Shown: piece after piece, positions 62,587 to 64,000 of the stretch
How the letters are laid out: every line of letters starts with the position of its first letter
Numbering within the stretch: position 1 is the stretch's first letter
From: Cladosporium sp. IMV 00045
Lineage: Eukaryota; Ascomycota; Dothideomycetes; Cladosporiales; Cladosporiaceae
DNA length: 64,000 nt
Reading direction: 5' to 3'
Assembly: GCA_001931905.2 (NCBI GenBank)
Contig: MSJI02000185.1
Coordinates: forward strand, 1 to 64,000
Translations under genes and position numbers: made by a program
The notes under the pieces: model-generated
Told to the model about the DNA's origin: nothing
What the model saw: the letters and a program-made list of their open reading frames with translations, nothing else
The model's database searches: none

Positions 62587-64000
62587 GTTGGCGACGACCT
62601 GTGGTCACTAGGAGATTGAGGAGGAGGTGATTTTTGGTGGTGAGCTGGACCTACTGATGATTGCCTGGGACATGCGATATATATCACTTTTACCTGCTGA
62701 ACAAAAGAAAGCAGTGGCGCTTGCGGCTCGCCTTGGCCTGCGGCAAGGCCGACATGGACCGATAGGGATGGTAAGTGAAGCACATGAGATTGGAAACACA
62801 CGCTGTCGAAGGAAGGGCTGTGATTCGTTGGTGCGACGACTGTAACATTGGTGTTGTTTGCTGGTCGAGTTCCTTCGCGGTCGACAGACACGGGATGTGC
62901 CTTTCGCTACGAGTAGTGTCAGTAGTCCCTGGTAGTCTCGACTCCAGATTGAGGAGATAGTCGGAGGCTTGACTTTTCGGGCTTGTCCTGCTTGTCCTGC
63001 GGCTTGTCTCTCTAGCGGGCTTGGCTCCTACCGTTGAAGTCCAATCACTTGAAGAGCATCCCACACGTGTCGACTTCACGACTTCAGCTGTGTACAACCT
63101 CATCCATTCCCGACCAGCCAGCCAGATGTCGAAAGGGCAACATTCACTCAACACGGCACGCGCCTCGCCTGTTAGTGGCGTCCCTTGTCCGCCTTCCAGA
63201 TAGAGATTTCCGCCGAACTCAACTCTCACCCAGTCCTCCCTCCGAAGGGCGAATAGCCCTGTCTGTCAACGGATCTTATATTTTCTGTCAAGGTTTTTCT
63301 CTGCAGACTTTTGAATGATCTGCACACTGTAAGCCATATTAACGCATTCACTTACAAGAAGTCACGCGACCAGACCGGGGGAGCGTTCGACGAAGAACAG
63401 TCAAGCCTCTGAGTGCATTGGCACGCTCTCTTTGCCAACACCGGCTAGTTGCTTGACGGCTTCCAAGACATTGTCAAGACTATTGGCCCACTTTGCTTAG
63501 CGAGTCTTGGTCCACCTCTCAAACGAAGGAATATAGACCTCAACGACGTTCGTACACCATCTCCGTCTCGTATGACCTTCAGGACCGTTATTCAAGAACA
63601 CGTGCGTGGAGATCTCCATGTGGCAAGATGTCCTGGTGTGCGGGTCCCATACTAGCTGACCATTTTACCTCCTACTGTTCGGGCGATCAACCCTTGGATC
63701 CACTGCATTGGCCCTCCAATTACGGAGGTCTTGCCACTCCTACTATGATGAAAAAGACGAGCAGCGATGTTCTGTTTGCTTCAACACTAACGAATCAATT
63801 CGCTTCGAGAACGAATCTTCGCCTTCACCTGCAGCGGCGAACACCGGGGAGCCACGCTAGCCATGTTCTCGACGACCTGGCGCGTGGGATTAGGCGCGAT
63901 GCTCTGCTGATCCATGAAGCATGCCTGAAACTGGTATTCTGATTGGCCTCTCCGGATCAAACAGTCTCGGCCGTCTTTTGAGTGTCACTCCACATGTTGT
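62587..64000. promoter_or_regulatory. Upstream region of PHO89 to window edge
   Basis: No convincing gene. CACGTG, the core site of PHO4/NUC-1-type bHLH regulators, occurs at 63064-63069 and 63599-63604, about 480 and 1010 bp before the PHO89 start. A frame of about 150 codons at 63493-63942 lacks protein-like composition. Confidence 0.45.

Noticed and set aside
63493..63942. 149-codon plus-strand frame near the right edge
   Set aside because: Irregular composition, no recognisable motif; likely chance.
1..64000. tRNA genes, CRISPR arrays and bacterial operons
   Set aside because: No tRNA B-box with foldable arms was noticed in the gaps by eye, no regularly spaced repeats were seen, and gene structure is eukaryotic. 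A tRNAscan run would be needed to exclude a missed tRNA.

Overview
The window is nuclear DNA of a filamentous ascomycete, most likely a dothideomycete. Genes are split by short GT-AG introns (about 45-110 bp, many with CTAAC/CTGAC-like branch sites). Leaders are CT-rich and intergenic gaps run to 1-2.5 kb. The protein families are typical of Pezizomycotina: Zn2Cys6 regulators with Fungal_trans_2-type bodies, mannitol 2-dehydrogenase, a SSU1-type transporter, secreted cysteine proteins and HeLo/DUF7580-type proteins. Splice joins below were worked out by hand by matching codon phase; none is supported by transcripts. No database search was run, so family names rest on recognised motifs.

Left part (1-17 kb): the end of a pogo/Fot1-type DNA transposon almost free of CpA/TpG (1-433); a mitochondrial carrier; a bacterial-looking GT4 glycosyltransferase facing a 5'-truncated glycosidase-like gene; two secreted proteins with hydrophobic C-terminal tails; a secreted-protein gene broken by a stop codon in its signal peptide; a BTB protein; Cdc37; and a zinc-cluster regulator with an uncertain 3' half.

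Middle part (17-38 kb): a 1262-residue protein that joins a HeLo-like N-terminus, a kinase-like domain without the usual catalytic motif, and a trypsin-like protease with a recognisable His/Asp/Ser set. It is the most unusual protein here. Then come a flavoprotein reductase without an FMN domain, mannitol 2-dehydrogenase, a six-cysteine secreted protein, an IlvD/Edd dehydratase, a vacuolar-type amino acid transporter, dynactin p24, an orphan protein and a single 5S rRNA gene.

Right part (38-64 kb): two divergent gene pairs, sugar transporter/zinc-cluster regulator and ARMT1-like phosphatase/AnmK-family kinase, which look like a small carbohydrate-use module, possibly for anhydrosugars. Next are a small secreted protein, a SSU1/TDT transporter, and a stretch holding a C2H2/coiled-coil gene head-to-head with a broken DUF7580 gene and a membrane-anchored lectin-like protein. 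The window ends with a conserved orphan, flotillin and a PHO89-type phosphate symporter with two CACGTG sites upstream.
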